DNA from: Mesorhizobium shangrilense
GTDB lineage: Bacteria > Pseudomonadota > Alphaproteobacteria > Rhizobiales > Rhizobiaceae
NCBI RefSeq assembly: GCF_040537815.1
Contig: NZ_JBEWSZ010000001.1
Span: 3,720,001-3,784,000 of the forward strand
Reading direction: 5' to 3'
Length of the DNA stretch: 64,000 nucleotides
Part shown: one piece after another, positions 8,381 through 17,608 of the stretch
Layout of the letters: every line of letters begins with the position of its first letter
How positions within the stretch are numbered: position 1 is the stretch's first letter
Made by a program: the position numbers and the translations under genes
The notes under the pieces: model-generated
Databases searched by the model: none
Told to the model about the DNA's origin: nothing
Seen by the model: the letters and a program-made list of their open reading frames with translations, nothing else

Positions 8381-9427
8381 TCAGCTATTCGTCGAAGCAT
8401 CCTCCGATCTGGCCAGCAGCCTGTCTATCTCCGCCGACCATGCGGCGCGCCAGTCGCGCTTGGTTGAATCATCAAGCCATGCCGCATCGAGAGAATTGAG
8501 CGCGAGCTCCGCAAGTGTCCTGCGATCGAGCGACATGGTCTCGGCAAGCAGCCGGTATTCCCTGGCAAGGTCCGTCTGCAGCATCGGCGGGTCGTCAGTG
8601 TCGACCACCAGCTTGAGCCCTGCGTCCAGCATGGCCCGGATAGGATGATCGGCGGCCGTCAGATCCCGCCAATGGGTCAGGATCACCGTCGAACTCGGGC
8701 AGACGGTGAAGGCGACGCCTTCGTCGATGCATCGCTTGACCAGAGCGGCGTCCTCCATCACCCGATAGCCGTGGTCGATGCGTTCAACCGAGAGCAGGTC
8801 GAGTGCGTCTTCCACGTTAGCGGCGGGACCGCCCTCGCCTGCATGCGCGGTCAATCGCATGCCTGCCTTTTTTGCCCGATCGTAAATGGGTTTGAAGGGC
8901 GCTGGCGGAAATGGTTCCTCGTCATAGTCGAGCCCGATGCCGATCACCTTGTCGGAGCGGAACGGCAGCACCAGATCGAGGAATTCGAAGGCGCGGTCGA
9001 TTGCGAGTTCGCGGTTGATGGCCGGGATGAGCCGCGACACCAGCCCAAAATCGCTTTCGGCATCGTCCATGGCCTTCAGGATGCCTGAAAACATGGTCTG
9101 GTAGCCGATGCCCACGTCCTGGTGCACCTGCGGGCTGAAGAAGAACTCGACATAGCGCCCACCGGCATTGGCTACATGGGCGAGCGCTTCATAGGTGATC
9201 AGATGGAAATCGTCTGAACTGACGACGGAACGCGCCACGAGATCGTAAATCTGCAGGAAGTCGACGAGATTGTCGTAACGGTAGAGCTCTTCGGCCTCGC
9301 CGAATTGCGGCAAAGCGATCCCGTTCTTCTTCGCCAGCTTGAGAAATGTTTCGGCCTTCACGGCGCCAGCCAGATGCAGGTGCAACTCGGCCTTTGGCAG
9401 CGCCCGTGTGAATACTTCCAGCGTCAT
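8381..9427 (-). CDS. Adenosine deaminase family protein
   Basis: A 348-residue zinc hydrolase of the adenosine/AMP deaminase superfamily. Visible metal and catalytic residues are the HLHL pair (His16, His18), HAGE at 195-198, RIDHG with His219, and TDDP with the tandem Asp278-Asp279. These are all in the right order and spacing, so a deaminase reaction on a purine-type ring is expected. It differs from classical enzymes at the entry motif (HLAGAV instead of HLDGx) and at CPSST in place of CPxSN, both near the substrate. It sits in an operon with a BMP importer and a Rieske oxygenase, so the substrate may be a modified adenine or adenosine rather than adenosine itself. Confidence 0.83.
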   Translation of the reverse strand: MTLEVFTRALPKAELHLHLAGAVKAETFLKLAKKNGIALPQFGEAEELYRYDNLVDFLQIYDLVARSVVSSDDFHLITYEALAHVANAGGRYVEFFFSPQVHQDVGIGYQTMFSGILKAMDDAESDFGLVSRLIPAINRELAIDRAFEFLDLVLPFRSDKVIGIGLDYDEEPFPPAPFKPIYDRAKKAGMRLTAHAGEGGPAANVEDALDLLSVERIDHGYRVMEDAALVKRCIDEGVAFTVCPSSTVILTHWRDLTAADHPIRAMLDAGLKLVVDTDDPPMLQTDLAREYRLLAETMSLDRRTLAELALNSLDAAWLDDSTKRDWRAAWSAEIDRLLARSEDASTNS

Positions 9428-9439
9428 TGGCGTTCCCTC

Positions 9440-10486
9440 CTACAAATCCAACACCAGCTCATCGGTCAATGCGCGCGAGCAACAGGGTGTCATCCGGTCG
9501 GCGTGCTGCTTGTCTGTGAGCACGAGATCGCGATGATCCGGCACACCTGAGATCACGCGTGTCACGCAGGTGCCGCAGATACCTTGCTCGCAGGACACCT
9601 GGATCTCGACGCCGTTTTCGCCGAGCACGTCGACAATGCTACGCCCCGGCGCGACCTCAAAACTGCGACCGTCGCTGGAAAGAGTCACGAGGAACGATCT
9701 GTCTTTGCTCGCCAGAATCCGCCCGGCATTTGCGAAATACTCACGATGGACCGCTTCCGGTGGCCAAGCATTGCTTGCGGCGGCAATCACGGCATCGAGA
9801 AAGCCGGCCGGCCCGCAGGCATAGAGATGTGCGCCCGGTCGGCGGCGCGAGAGCAGTGCCGGCAGATCCAGCTTCTGCTCCGCCGGCCCGTCATCGAGAT
9901 GGAAGTGCACCTTCCCGGTAAAGGCCGAAGCCAGCATCTCATCGCGAAAAGCCATGCGGGACATGCCGCGTGCGCAATAGTGAAAGGCAAAGTCGCGCCC
10001 TAGCGCCGATAGCCGATGCGCCATCGACAGGATCGGCGTGATGCCGATGCCGCCGGCGAGCAGTACCGAGAACGGCGCTTGTTCCTCCAGTTCAAAGGCA
10101 TTGCGCGGCTGGCTGGTTTCGAGCGTGACGCCAACTTTCAGCCTGTCGTGCATGTAGGCCGAGCCGCCACGTCCGGCGGCCTCGCGGAGCACGCCGATGC
10201 AGTAGCGGTGGCGCTCGATCGGATCGTTGCGCAGCGAGTATTGCCGCGTCATGCCGCCCGGTAGGTAGAGATCGATATGCGATCCAGCCGTGAAGGCGGG
10301 TAGCTCACTGCTGTCCGCGGCGGCCAGTTCGAAGGCCACGATGCCTTCCGCGCAGTCCTGCCTGCCAACGACACGAAGGCGCAGACGCGCATCGGCCTCA
10401 AGCGGCGGCATCGTCCTGCGGTTTTCCAGCAGGCCCAAGGTCATGCCTCCTGTTGAAACGGGTGCTGATGCAGATCGGACGGTCAT
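9440..10486 (-). CDS. Ferredoxin-type oxygenase reductase (FNR + 2Fe-2S)
   Basis: A 348-residue electron-transfer component of the phthalate dioxygenase reductase/VanB class. The N-terminal half is an FMN- or FAD-binding FNR domain (RQYSLRND for flavin binding, LAGGIGITPILSMA for the nucleotide). The C-terminal about 85 residues are a plant-type ferredoxin with CEQGICGTC and a last Cys near TPCCSR. It passes electrons from NAD(P)H to the Rieske oxygenase encoded 40 bases upstream. ATG 10486 has only a weak RBS. A later ATG at 10444 has AGGAGG one base away, too close to be ideal, so the start is uncertain. Confidence 0.84.
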   Translation of the reverse strand: MTVRSASAPVSTGGMTLGLLENRRTMPPLEADARLRLRVVGRQDCAEGIVAFELAAADSSELPAFTAGSHIDLYLPGGMTRQYSLRNDPIERHRYCIGVLREAAGRGGSAYMHDRLKVGVTLETSQPRNAFELEEQAPFSVLLAGGIGITPILSMAHRLSALGRDFAFHYCARGMSRMAFRDEMLASAFTGKVHFHLDDGPAEQKLDLPALLSRRRPGAHLYACGPAGFLDAVIAAASNAWPPEAVHREYFANAGRILASKDRSFLVTLSSDGRSFEVAPGRSIVDVLGENGVEIQVSCEQGICGTCVTRVISGVPDHRDLVLTDKQHADRMTPCCSRALTDELVLDL

Positions 10487-10526
10487 GACTTCAATCCGAT
10501 ATCTCCAATTGCGGTGCTCATCGCAA

Positions 10527-11582
10527 TCAACTCGCGATCGGCGCGCCGAGGCCAAATCGCTTGACCAGTCCACGGCGGTATTCGAGTGACATGCGATCCG
10601 ACGGCACATGGATTTCCTGGCTGAGGTCGAGCGGCAGCTCTTCCGGGTGCTGCTCTTCGACCATCGGCTTGTCCTCGTCGTTGATGAGAAGCGCATCATT
10701 GATCCAATAATCCTCGTCGGGATTGCCGGTCGTGTCGGTCATCAGTTGGAAGATGCGTGTCTCGCGCGCCGAGACAGGGCACACCGTATCGGCGAAATAG
10801 ACGACATAGCCCGCGCCCTGCGGCGCGATCTTGATGATGGTCGAGAACGGATAGGTGAGCTCGTAGGTGTAGACCACATCGCGTTCGTCGCCCTCGACAC
10901 CGTCGTCGAAACGGTTGAAGCCCTCGTGATAGGGCAGCTCGAAGCGCAAGCCATAGTCGGTCTGCTCGACCTCGTATGGCGGGATCGGGTCGGCCGTGCT
11001 GCCGCCGAAACTCTTTGTGTGCACCCAAGGGAAATGAGCCACGTCGTTGAAGTTTTCGACATGCCGGCTGGCCGCAGCGTACCAGGTGCCGCTCGGCACA
11101 TAAACCTTTCTGAAATCAGGATTTGAGATGCCCTCCCAATCCGGCAGCTGCCATATCGGATCGTTCTTGAGACAAGCCCAGACGATGCCGTAGCGCTCGA
11201 CAGAGGCGTAGGTCTCGAGTTTCAGCTTCGGCGGGATTCGCCCTTCCGAATTGGCTATCGACGGTATCTTCGAGCAGGCGCCGGCATGGTTGAAATGCAG
11301 GCCGTGCATCGGGCAAACGATCTGATCGTCTGTCATCCAGCCGGCACTGATGCGGGTGCCGCGATGCGGGCACAGGTCACGGGCAACGGTGATGCCGGCC
11401 GACGTCTTGTAGATCACCAGATCGACATCGAGCAGCCTCGCCCGGATAGGTTTGTCGGCAATGTCGTGGACAAAAGCGACGGGATGCCAGAACGAAGCAA
11501 GGATATGCCAGTCGCTTGCCGTAAATGTGCAGCCGCGCGGCAGGTCGTCCTTGGTCTTGGAATGGTCGGCTGGCAGAAACAC
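10527..11582 (-). CDS. Rieske non-heme iron oxygenase, large subunit
   Basis: A 351-residue aromatic-ring or N/O-demethylating oxygenase. The Rieske cluster ligands are CPHRG (Cys71, His73) and CPMHG (Cys90, His93). The mononuclear iron site is the HVENFNDVAHFPWVH segment, with Asp180, His183 and His188. The start is taken as GTG 11582, because AAGGAGG lies six bases before it; the frame itself opens earlier. The length and single-subunit layout resemble the VanA and NdmA/B demethylase groups. The partner reductase follows directly. The substrate is not readable from sequence; an N-alkylated purine is an inference from the linked importer and deaminase. Confidence 0.85.
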   Translation of the reverse strand: MFLPADHSKTKDDLPRGCTFTASDWHILASFWHPVAFVHDIADKPIRARLLDVDLVIYKTSAGITVARDLCPHRGTRISAGWMTDDQIVCPMHGLHFNHAGACSKIPSIANSEGRIPPKLKLETYASVERYGIVWACLKNDPIWQLPDWEGISNPDFRKVYVPSGTWYAAASRHVENFNDVAHFPWVHTKSFGGSTADPIPPYEVEQTDYGLRFELPYHEGFNRFDDGVEGDERDVVYTYELTYPFSTIIKIAPQGAGYVVYFADTVCPVSARETRIFQLMTDTTGNPDEDYWINDALLINDEDKPMVEEQHPEELPLDLSQEIHVPSDRMSLEYRRGLVKRFGLGAPIAS

Positions 11583-11764
11583 ACGCTTCCTCCTTGGGAC
11601 GAGTCTCGCTGGCTTGTCCGAGTAGAAGCGCCACGACCTCGATCGAACTGCGAAAGTATCCCGCAACCGCCATTTTCCCGGAATGCCTGCCGTGGCCGAA
11701 AATATATCTGTAATTAAGATCGCTCTCGTCGAGCCTTGAAGCGCTGGTTAGCCGTGTTACAAAG

Positions 11765-12628
11765 ATGCTAGGTGGCGAGCAGGATCTGGCCATGCACGCA
11801 TTCATTGACAGCGGTCGCGGATTCATATTCGGCGAGGCGATATATCCGGCGGGAGGCGTCTATGGCCCTCTCAAGGAACGCTATGTCACCTTGCTGATCA
11901 TCCACGAAGGCAAGGCACGAGTTTTCTGCGACGACGACGAAACGGTGATGGGACCACGCAGCTGCGGTTTCTTCCGCAATGAGCGCAATCTGTTCATCGA
12001 ATATGCCGAGGGTCGCAACACCCGTGTCAGTTGGTGCGAAGGATATGCCGGCGATTTGCCGGAAGCGCTGGCGTTGCGTCTGCGTTCGCTGTCGCCTCGT
12101 ATCCCGCTGTCGCAAAGGGTCGAGGCGATGCAGCGTCTGGGTGTCGAGCTCGGCGCCGGCTCGGGTTCCAATCTCAACATGCTGCGCAACGCGCTCGGTA
12201 TCGCCGACCAGATCGGCACGCCCTTCGAGATCTATAACCGCCCCGCCACGCGCTTCGTGGCGCAATTCGTCGGCACGCTGAACCTGATCGACGCCTCGGT
12301 GCTCGATGCCGCCACCGGCAGGATCAGGGTAGGCGAAGTACCTGTCGCGCTCAACCGGGCGCTGCCGGGTGGTGGCAGCGGCAAGGTAAGTCTTGCCCTG
12401 CGGCCGGAGACGGTGGCGCTCGGCCGGCGGGACGGACACGGCGTCGTCCTCGCGGGCCGCATCGCCGGAGTCCATTTCCTGGGCTCCGTCATTCGCGTGC
12501 GGGTGTCGGTGGGCGAGCATGTCGTGTCGCTAGACACGTTCAACCGCCCGGACGCGCCGCCGCCCGAGGTGGGCTCGCCTGTCGAGATCAGCGTGTCCGA
12601 GCGCGATCTGCTGGTGCTGGCCGCATAG
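11765..12628 (+). CDS. Chimera: AraC-type sensor domain fused in frame to ABC ATPase tail (TOBE)
   Basis: A 287-residue open frame made of two unrelated parts. Residues 1 to about 145 look like the cupin-like ligand-binding half of an AraC-family regulator (YPAGGVYGPL, LLIIHEGKARV, ending LNMLRNALG) but lack the helix-turn-helix half. From about residue 147 (ADQIGTPFEIYNRPATRFVAQFVGTLNLI) the sequence is the C-terminal end of a sugar or polyamine-type ABC ATPase (MalK/UgpC/PotA), including the TOBE regulatory domain (LALRPETVAL). The ATP-binding domain is absent. The join near 12190-12210 looks like the scar of a deletion that removed a regulator end, the transporter genes and most of the ATPase. 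It could be translated, but neither original activity should remain. ATG 11792 is an alternative start. Confidence 0.72.
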   Translation: MLGGEQDLAMHAFIDSGRGFIFGEAIYPAGGVYGPLKERYVTLLIIHEGKARVFCDDDETVMGPRSCGFFRNERNLFIEYAEGRNTRVSWCEGYAGDLPEALALRLRSLSPRIPLSQRVEAMQRLGVELGAGSGSNLNMLRNALGIADQIGTPFEIYNRPATRFVAQFVGTLNLIDASVLDAATGRIRVGEVPVALNRALPGGGSGKVSLALRPETVALGRRDGHGVVLAGRIAGVHFLGSVIRVRVSVGEHVVSLDTFNRPDAPPPEVGSPVEISVSERDLLVLAA

Positions 12629-12659
12629 AGCGGGAGGTTCCGCGCCGGATGCGGGACGT

Positions 12660-13454
12660 TCAGCCCCGCAGCAATTCCAGCGCGGCGCGGTGTAAATCCC
12701 GGTTGGCCGCCATCAGCACGGTTTCGAAGCTCTGCCTGTCGCCGAGCGGCCGTCCGTTCCAGTCGGTAACGACACCACCCGCCCCCAGCACGATCGGCAT
12801 CTGGGGCATGATGTCATAGTCGAACACATTGCTTTCCAACAGCAGGTCCACTCCGCCAAGGGCCAACAGGCCGGCGGCATAGCCGTCATGCGACATGCGC
12901 GTGAAACGCACTTTGGAAGCCAGCGCCGCAAAGCGCTTGCGGCGATCCTCGTCGAACTGCTCCAGCGCGGACGTGTAGACGATGGCCTGCTCGATACCGC
13001 GGGTTTCGCTGGTGCGGACTGGCTTGCCGTTCAGCACCGTCGCTGCCCCTCTTTGCCCTAGCCACCGTTCGCAGGTGATCGGCTGGTCGATGATGCCGAG
13101 CACAGGCACGCCGCGGTGCAGCAGCGCGATCTGGGTGACGAAAGCCAGCGAGCCTGAAATGAAGGACTTCGTGCCGTCGATCGGATCGAGCACCCAAACC
13201 CATTCTGCCTGCGCCTGATGCGCGCCGAACTCCTCGCCGCGAATGCCGTGGTCGGGAAAGGCCCCAGCGATCATCCGCCGCATCGCGGCTTCGGCCTCCC
13301 GGTCGGCTATCGTCACCGGACTGGAATCCGCCTTGGAATCGACCGCCAGCCGTTGACGAAAATACGGACGGACGATGTCGCGCACGGCGTCCGCCATGCC
13401 GTTCGCCAGTTCGAGGAAATCCCGAGGACAATCCAGTTCAGCCATTGTGTCCAT
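12660..13454 (-). CDS. Inositol monophosphatase family phosphatase (HisN-like)
   Basis: A 264-residue Mg-dependent phosphatase. It has IRGEEFG, the DPIDGTKSF metal-binding motif and a late NVFDYDIMPQ segment, which together fit the histidinol-phosphatase (HisN) branch of the inositol monophosphatase family. The candidate starts are ATG 13454 or ATG 13445; both overlap the end of the upstream isomerase gene (stop at 13438), so translation is coupled. With a sugar isomerase/epimerase next to it and a sugar ABC remnant nearby, a sugar or polyol phosphate is as plausible a substrate as histidinol phosphate. Confidence 0.8.
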   Translation of the reverse strand: MDTMAELDCPRDFLELANGMADAVRDIVRPYFRQRLAVDSKADSSPVTIADREAEAAMRRMIAGAFPDHGIRGEEFGAHQAQAEWVWVLDPIDGTKSFISGSLAFVTQIALLHRGVPVLGIIDQPITCERWLGQRGAATVLNGKPVRTSETRGIEQAIVYTSALEQFDEDRRKRFAALASKVRFTRMSHDGYAAGLLALGGVDLLLESNVFDYDIMPQMPIVLGAGGVVTDWNGRPLGDRQSFETVLMAANRDLHRAALELLRG

Positions 13455-14487
13455 CCGATTGGTTGCGGCGACGCGCTTCCGCCGCGATTTCATGGAGCAT
13501 CGATTTGATCGTGCGCACCTGGGCCGCCGCTGCCGCCGCCTCCTGCTTCAGCCTCTCGTGGAGGTTCGACGAGCCGATTTCGGTGAAGCTCGGAGTCCGG
13601 GCCGCTATGAACGGATCCGGCCCTTGCCCTGGCCAGCGCAAGGCCGGGGCGAAATAACCCTCCTCCTCCTCCAGCCCGAACGCGAGAACCTGTGCTTCGT
13701 CCTGGCCCAGCAGGAGCAACTCGACCAGCATGGCGTGCATCGGCAGATGTCCATGCCCCGAAGCGCAGGCCAGATGCGCCCAGCCGTCCCCATCCGCCTG
13801 GATCAGGCAGTCCTTCACATGGACTTCCATGATATGTGGCGCCTGGCACGCAAGCGCCGTCAGCGGCCGCTCATAGGCGTTGACCATATTGGCGAAGTCG
13901 AACAGCAGGCCGAGGTTCGGATTCGCAACCTCGTTCACAATCCGTACAAGCTCATCGGATCTGAGGTCTTCGTGCTGCTCGAGCGTGACGCGCAGCTTGC
14001 CGTCGGGATCGTACCGCCGCAACCGGCGCAGGTCGTCGATCGTCCACGAAATTATCTGCGAGATGCGCCCCTCGTAGAGAGGATAGCAGCGAAGCGAACT
14101 GGCGCCGACGGCCAGCGCCCTCGCAACAGCATCCGACAAGCCGTCGGGAGATGTCGTGCTCGTTTCGACATGGATTTCGAGGCCAAGTTTCCGCACCTGT
14201 TCACCGAAAGTGCAAAGGTCATCCCGAGACATGGCGTTCAGGCTGGCTTCCTCGCCGTCGCCGACATGAATCTTGAGGCCGGCAAGCCCATGACGGTGCG
14301 CGAATTCCGCCAGTTCGAATGGCTTTATGCCGCCGAAGCGCAAGTTGAGATGAAAGGCATAGGCGTGGGCGAACAGCGGCGCTGCTTCCGCCCGCCCGGC
14401 AAGGCGCCGGCGGACGTCCGCCGGCAGATTCTCGATCCTGCGGCGCCAATCGTCGCCGATCACCGGGATGGCGGGCGTTCCGTTCAC
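13438..14487 (-). CDS. Sugar phosphate isomerase/epimerase family protein
   Basis: A 349-residue TIM-barrel protein of the xylose-isomerase-like/AP endonuclease 2 fold. Metal-site type residues are seen in LKIHVGDGEEA, LRVTLEQHEDL (Glu), GLLFDFANM (Asp), and HIMEVHVKDC (His-Val-His). The final roughly 60 residues are an Ala/Glu-rich helical extension. Such proteins isomerise or epimerise free or phosphorylated sugars, or act as inositol-type dehydratases. It overlaps the downstream phosphatase. Which reaction it catalyses cannot be read. Confidence 0.77.
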   Translation of the reverse strand: MNGTPAIPVIGDDWRRRIENLPADVRRRLAGRAEAAPLFAHAYAFHLNLRFGGIKPFELAEFAHRHGLAGLKIHVGDGEEASLNAMSRDDLCTFGEQVRKLGLEIHVETSTTSPDGLSDAVARALAVGASSLRCYPLYEGRISQIISWTIDDLRRLRRYDPDGKLRVTLEQHEDLRSDELVRIVNEVANPNLGLLFDFANMVNAYERPLTALACQAPHIMEVHVKDCLIQADGDGWAHLACASGHGHLPMHAMLVELLLLGQDEAQVLAFGLEEEEGYFAPALRWPGQGPDPFIAARTPSFTEIGSSNLHERLKQEAAAAAAQVRTIKSMLHEIAAEARRRNQSDGHNG

Positions 14488-14712
14488 GACGGCTGCTCCG
14501 CGCTCGACCGGTCATTCGCGACCACGCGCAATCGCCGAGCCTCCTCAGCGAAATATGCCTTGGCAAGAAGCGGCGGCGGAATGCGGCAACACGGCGCGCA
14601 GCGAGTCGGCTTGTAGGGCATGTGAACATTCCGAAATTTTGGTCAGCCTGGATTCTGCCAAGAAAATGGAATGCTTCCGATGGCCACTTATAACGTTTTC
14701 ACAATACCACTT

Positions 14713-14922
14713 CTATCCCTGCGGGACGCTGTCCGGAGAGTGCGAATGGCGCCGTTTCCGCCCGATCGACGATTCGCCTTTCAACCGTGCATATGTGCTC
14801 CAGATGTATTGCAGGAGAACGAAACTGCTGCCGGCTTCGGCCGGCGATCCCTCGTCGTGCTCGCTGGGGTCGTCGCCGCAAGCCTGCCCAGCCACCACAT
14901 GGCCGATGCCTCGAATGATCAT
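14713..14922 (-). CDS. Small ORF behind the GMC oxidoreductase, possible gene stump
   Basis: A 69-residue frame with a strong ribosome binding site (GGAGG, five bases before the ATG), 20 bases after the GMC oxidoreductase stop on the same strand. It begins MIIRGIGHVVAG and then loses protein-like character. No family is recognised. The good start and poor body suggest the head of a gene whose remainder was lost to a deletion or frameshift. Confidence 0.35.
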   Translation of the reverse strand: MIIRGIGHVVAGQACGDDPSEHDEGSPAEAGSSFVLLQYIWSTYARLKGESSIGRKRRHSHSPDSVPQG

Positions 14923-14942
14923 CTTTTCCTCCGCCGCAAAAG

Positions 14943-16628
14943 CTATCGCCGGATCCGGCGCACCGGTTCACCGCTGCGCTGCGTGACCCCGACGCCCGGC
15001 GCCACGCCGACGGCTGCATTGGAGGCGGCCAGCAGCGGCTTGCCGCGCACGATGTCGGAGGCGCGCTCGGCCAGCATGATGGTGGGCGCGTTGAGATTGG
15101 CATTCGGCTCGGACGGGAAGACTGAACTGTCGATCACGCGCAGAGCCTCAATGCCACGCACCTTGAGGTTGCTGTCCACCACGGCCATGGCGTCCTCGCC
15201 CATACGGCAGGAGCCGCAGGGGTGGTAAGTGCTCTCCATCGTCTCGCGCACCCAGGCGTCGATCTCGTCATTCGTCCTGACATCGGCGCCCGGCGCCATC
15301 TCGTCGCCGCGGAAGCGGTCGAATGCAGGCTGAGCGATGATCTCGCGGGTCAGCCTGAGGCAGCGACGGAAACCTTCGCGGTCTTCCTCGCGGGAGAGGT
15401 AGTTGAACAGGATGTCCGGCTGCTCATGGGCCTCCGGCGAGCGCAGCCGCACATGGCCGCGGCTCTTGGGCTTGTTCGGACCCGTCAGCACCATGAAGCC
15501 ATGACCCTTAAGCGGCTTCTTGCCGTCGTAGCGCATCGCGGCGGGCAGGAAATGGAACTGGATATCGGGCCATTCGAGCGATGCGTCGGAGCGGATGAAG
15601 CCACCGCTTTCGAAATGGTTCGACACCGACAGGCCCTTCTTGAACAGGATCCATTCGGCGCCGATCAGGAAACGGCTCCACGGACCCATCTTGCCGTTCA
15701 GCGTGATTGGCTCCTTGCAGGCGTACTGGATATAGACTTCCGAATGGTCCTGAAGATTCTCACCGACACCCGAAAGATCATGAAGGACCGGCACGCCCGC
15801 TTCTCGCAGCACCGCCGCCGGGCCGATGCCGGATCGCTGCAGGAGGTGCGGCGAACCGATCGGTCCCGACGATATCAGCACCTCGCGGGTCGCGTTGACG
15901 ACATGCCTCGCACCGCCCCGCTCGTATTCGACGCCGACGGCACGCTTGCCGTCGAGGAGGACGCGGCGGGTCATCGCATGGGTGATGACGGTCAGGTTCG
16001 GTCGCCCCATGGCCGGCTTGAGGTAGGCGTTGGCGGTCGACCAGCGCACGCCGTCCTTGACGGTCATGTGCATCGCGCCGAAGCCTTCCTGCATGTGGCC
16101 GTTCGGATCGTCGGTGGCGATATAGCCCGCCTCGCGGCCGGCACCGACGAAGGCCCGGTAGAGCGGGTTCTTCATCCTGTTACCGGCGTTGGTGGCGAGC
16201 GGGCCAGCTTCTCCGCGATAGGAATTGCCGCCATCCTGCCAGCTCTCGGCCCGCTGGAAATAAGGCAGGCAGTTGGCGTAGCCCCAGCCGCGCGCGCCGC
16301 GTTCGGCCCATTCGTCGAAATCGCGGGCATGGCCGCGCATATAGACCAGACCGTTGATCGAAGAGGAGCCGCCGAGCACCTTCCCGCGCGGGCAATGCAC
16401 GCGCCGGCCGTCCAAGCCGGGCTCCGGTAGGGTCATGTATTTCCAGTTGTATTTCGTGCCGTTCATCGGGATCGACAACGCCGTCGGCATCTGGATGAAG
16501 ATCGACTTGTCGCTGCCGCCGAACTCCAGCACCAGAACGCTCACAGAGGGGTCCTCGGACAAGCGGTTCGCCAGCACGCAGCCAGCGGAGCCAGCGCCGA
16601 TGATGATGTAGTCGAAAGTGGCATCCAT
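14943..16628 (-). CDS. GMC-family oxidoreductase (choline dehydrogenase-like)
   Basis: A 561-residue FAD enzyme of the glucose-methanol-choline family, BetA-like branch. The N-terminal dinucleotide motif is [15 protein letters not shown]. The first GMC signature is around [18 protein letters not shown]. The catalytic histidine is likely His469 in STYHPCGSC, with Asn513 in NANLNAPT completing the active pair. ATG 16628 is chosen because AGGGAA lies ahead of it and the next residues start the FAD fold. It oxidises a primary or secondary alcohol. Similarity to BetA does not prove choline as substrate, and no betB or betI is adjacent. Confidence 0.84.
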   Translation of the reverse strand: MDATFDYIIIGAGSAGCVLANRLSEDPSVSVLVLEFGGSDKSIFIQMPTALSIPMNGTKYNWKYMTLPEPGLDGRRVHCPRGKVLGGSSSINGLVYMRGHARDFDEWAERGARGWGYANCLPYFQRAESWQDGGNSYRGEAGPLATNAGNRMKNPLYRAFVGAGREAGYIATDDPNGHMQEGFGAMHMTVKDGVRWSTANAYLKPAMGRPNLTVITHAMTRRVLLDGKRAVGVEYERGGARHVVNATREVLISSGPIGSPHLLQRSGIGPAAVLREAGVPVLHDLSGVGENLQDHSEVYIQYACKEPITLNGKMGPWSRFLIGAEWILFKKGLSVSNHFESGGFIRSDASLEWPDIQFHFLPAAMRYDGKKPLKGHGFMVLTGPNKPKSRGHVRLRSPEAHEQPDILFNYLSREEDREGFRRCLRLTREIIAQPAFDRFRGDEMAPGADVRTNDEIDAWVRETMESTYHPCGSCRMGEDAMAVVDSNLKVRGIEALRVIDSSVFPSEPNANLNAPTIMLAERASDIVRGKPLLAASNAAVGVAPGVGVTQRSGEPVRRIRR

Positions 16629-16804
16629 GGCGATTTCCCTAGCTTCTCGGGCTTGGAGCATTCCGCCATGTTCGCGCGGAAGGGCTCTAGCTCATTGTTT
16701 TTATGTATTTTTTAAACACATCTCCGGACGTAAGTCGGCCCCTGCGGCATATCAGGAGCGGTACGGGTCGGAACCTGAAGGCGCAGCGGCTCGGCCTTCG
16801 GCTT

Positions 16805-17596
16805 TTAGTCCGCGCCGGCGGCCGCGAGAGCCTTGTGAACTTCGTGATGCAGGTTCTTCTGGATTCGCCGCTTGAGGTCGATGAAATCCTGTGTCGTTAC
16901 CAAATCGTATTGACGTGGCCGAGGCAGATCGACCTGAACCGTATCGATGATGCGGCCGGGTCTGGCCGACATCACATAGACGACGTCGCCAAGAAAAATC
17001 GCTTCGTCGATGTCGTGCGTCACGAAAAGGACGGTCTTCTGATGCCGTTCCCAGATGTCGATCAATAGTTCCTGCATCACCGCTCTGGTCTGGCTATCCA
17101 ATGCCCCGAATGGCTCGTCCATCAACAGCACTTCCGGATCATTCGCCAACGCGCGGGCGATCGCGACCCTCTGCTTCATGCCGCCCGAAAGATGGCTGGG
17201 ATAGGCATTCTCGAATCCCCTCAAGCCGACCGCATGCACGAAATGGCGTGCCCGCTCGGCCCGCTCGCGCATGGCGACGTTGCGCAGCGCAAGGCCGAAT
17301 TCGACATTCTTCTGAACCGATAGCCAAGGAAACAACGAGTAGTTCTGGAAGACCATTCCCCGATCCCGGCCAGGACCGAATACTGTCTTGCTATTGACCT
17401 TGCATTCCCCGCTCGATGCCTCTTTCAATCCAGCCACCAGATCGAGCAGGCTCGACTTGCCGCAGCCCGATGGTCCGACGATGACGGCGAACTGTTTGTC
17501 CGGGATGCGCATATGGAGATTGCTGAGAGCGACGACTTGGCTGGAATGCCGCGTCCCAAATCGCAGACTTACATTTTCAATGTCGAGAGCACCCAT
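16805..17596 (-). CDS. Nitrate/sulfonate/taurine-type ABC transporter ATPase
   Basis: A 263-residue single-domain ATPase of the SsuB/TauB/NrtD group. Walker A is GPSGCGKSS at 41-49. Q-loop ([11 protein letters not shown]), signature (LSGGMKQR), Walker B ([12 protein letters not shown]) and H-loop ([10 protein letters not shown]) are all intact. It is the last gene of a long minus-strand operon, 12 bases after the permease. It powers import of the ligand bound by the protein at 18423-19394. Confidence 0.88.
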   Translation of the reverse strand: MGALDIENVSLRFGTRHSSQVVALSNLHMRIPDKQFAVIVGPSGCGKSSLLDLVAGLKEASSGECKVNSKTVFGPGRDRGMVFQNYSLFPWLSVQKNVEFGLALRNVAMRERAERARHFVHAVGLRGFENAYPSHLSGGMKQRVAIARALANDPEVLLMDEPFGALDSQTRAVMQELLIDIWERHQKTVLFVTHDIDEAIFLGDVVYVMSARPGRIIDTVQVDLPRPRQYDLVTTQDFIDLKRRIQKNLHHEVHKALAAAGAD

Positions 17597-17608
17597 TGCA
17601 CCGCCTCC

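Noticed and set aside
11768..12520. Long minus-strand frame opposite the chimera
   Set aside because: Low-complexity His/Arg/Gln-rich product typical of the antisense of GC-rich genes; no RBS.
13375..14616. 413-residue plus-strand frame over the sugar isomerase
   Set aside because: Antisense of a well supported gene; composition rich in Arg, His and Gln without any recognisable fold.
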